From JBAROU01 sp049642385 (lineage in GTDB: Bacteria > Chloroflexota > Dehalococcoidia > DSTF01 > RBG-16-68-14), in the NCBI GenBank assembly GCA_049642385.1, contig JBAROU010000032.1, forward strand, positions 1 to 5,725: a stretch of DNA of 5,725 nucleotides, written 5' to 3'. The position numbers and the translations under genes were made by a program. Position 1 is the stretch's first letter; each line of letters begins with the position of its first letter. Shown in pieces: positions 5,188 through 5,725 of this stretch. The notes under the pieces are model-generated. The model was not told where the DNA came from, made no database searches, and saw only the letters and a list, made by a program, of their open reading frames with translations.

Positions 5188-5725
5188 ATGGCGATGGAAT
5201 CGACGCGACCGAAGGCGCTCATCACCGGTGCGTCGGCCGGCATCGGCGAGGCGTTTGCCCGACACCTGGCGCGCCGCGGGTACGACCTCGTGCTTGTCGC
5301 GCGGCGACTCGACCGGCTGAGCAAGCTTGCCGGCGAGGTGGCGACGGCGCACAGCATCGTCGCGGACGTGATGGAGGCCGACCTTGCGACAGACGAAGGC
5401 GTCTCGCGGGTCGAGAGCCGGTTGCGCTCGCAAGAGTTCGACATGCTCGTGAACAACGCCGGCTTCGGCACGTTCGGCGCGTTCGTCGATCGGCCGCTGG
5501 CCCGCGAACTGGAGGAGCTTGATGTGAACGTGCGCGCGCTAATGCGCCTCTCGCACGCAGCGCTGACCTCGATGACGAAGCGGGGGGTAGGCGCGATTAT
5601 CAATGTGGCGTCCACGGCCGCGTTCCAGGCGATCCCCTACAACGCCACGTACGCTGCGACGAAGGCGTTCGTGCTGCACTTTTCCGAAGCACTGCATGAG
5701 GAGGCGAAGGAGCACGGTGTGACCG
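5188..5725 (+). CDS. Short-chain dehydrogenase/reductase, DltE-like, 3'-truncated
   Basis: N-terminal 179 residues of an NAD(P)-dependent short-chain dehydrogenase; the frame is still open at the window edge and perhaps 80-90 residues are missing, judged from the usual family length near 260. Seen: TGASAGIG (13-20), VARRLDRL (37-44) with Arg39-Arg40 at the NADP phosphate position, the adenine-site segment EADL (63-66), NNAG (89-92), and the catalytic tetrad Asn114, Ser142, Tyr155 (in TYAATK) and Lys159. The opening PKALITGASAGIGEAFARHLA and VARRLDRL are typical of the COG0300/DltE-like group, whose substrates are mostly unknown, rather than FabG. It starts 14 bases after the kinase stop with its own strong ribosome-binding site, so it is almost certainly co-transcribed with it. 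Family and activity as an NADPH-dependent oxidoreductase are well supported; the substrate is not. Confidence 0.88.
   Translation, partial: MAMESTRPKALITGASAGIGEAFARHLARRGYDLVLVARRLDRLSKLAGEVATAHSIVADVMEADLATDEGVSRVESRLRSQEFDMLVNNAGFGTFGAFVDRPLARELEELDVNVRALMRLSHAALTSMTKRGVGAIINVASTAAFQAIPYNATYAATKAFVLHFSEALHEEAKEHGVT

Overview
The window is GC-rich DNA with five protein genes, all on the + strand and tightly packed. Two run off the window edges. GTG starts, Arg/Ala-rich proteins and strong G/C bias at third codon positions suggest a high-GC bacterium. The combination of a stand-alone mutase catalytic subunit, a YwrD-like gamma-glutamyltransferase, an ecdysteroid-kinase/APH-like phosphotransferase and several SDRs is reminiscent of Chloroflexota (Dehalococcoidia or Thermomicrobia-like) or similar environmental lineages. 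That placement is an impression, not shown by the sequence. I see no RNA gene, mobile element, CRISPR array or long repeat.

Layout: (1) 1-1518, catalytic subunit of an adenosylcobalamin-dependent methylmalonyl-CoA-type mutase, missing about 50 N-terminal residues and lacking the B12-binding domain. (2) 1538-3187, a proenzyme of the gamma-glutamyltransferase family with nucleophile Thr368 but without the canonical glutamate-binding arginine. (3) A 97-base gap, 3188-3284, the only real intergenic region. It holds a possible extended -10 promoter and a hairpin closed by a cTTCGg tetraloop with a T-rich tail; a further hairpin surrounds the stop codon just before it. (4) 3285-4028, a FabG/PhaB-type 3-oxoacyl reductase. 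(5) 4061-5173, a phosphotransferase with the kinase-like fold. (6) 5188-end, a second SDR of the DltE-like group, cut by the window edge.

The gap at 3188-3284 probably separates two transcription units: mutase-GGT upstream, and SDR-kinase-SDR downstream. The downstream three genes each have a strong purine-rich ribosome-binding site and are 32 and 14 bases apart, so they look like one operon. The mutase belongs to propionate/methylmalonyl-CoA metabolism. The downstream set could reduce a carbonyl to an alcohol and phosphorylate it, but no substrate can be read from the sequence. I found no clear evidence of a wholly new system. The most interesting points are substitutions in the mutase cofactor pocket, a hairpin that covers the GGT start codon, and the reductase-kinase-reductase cassette.
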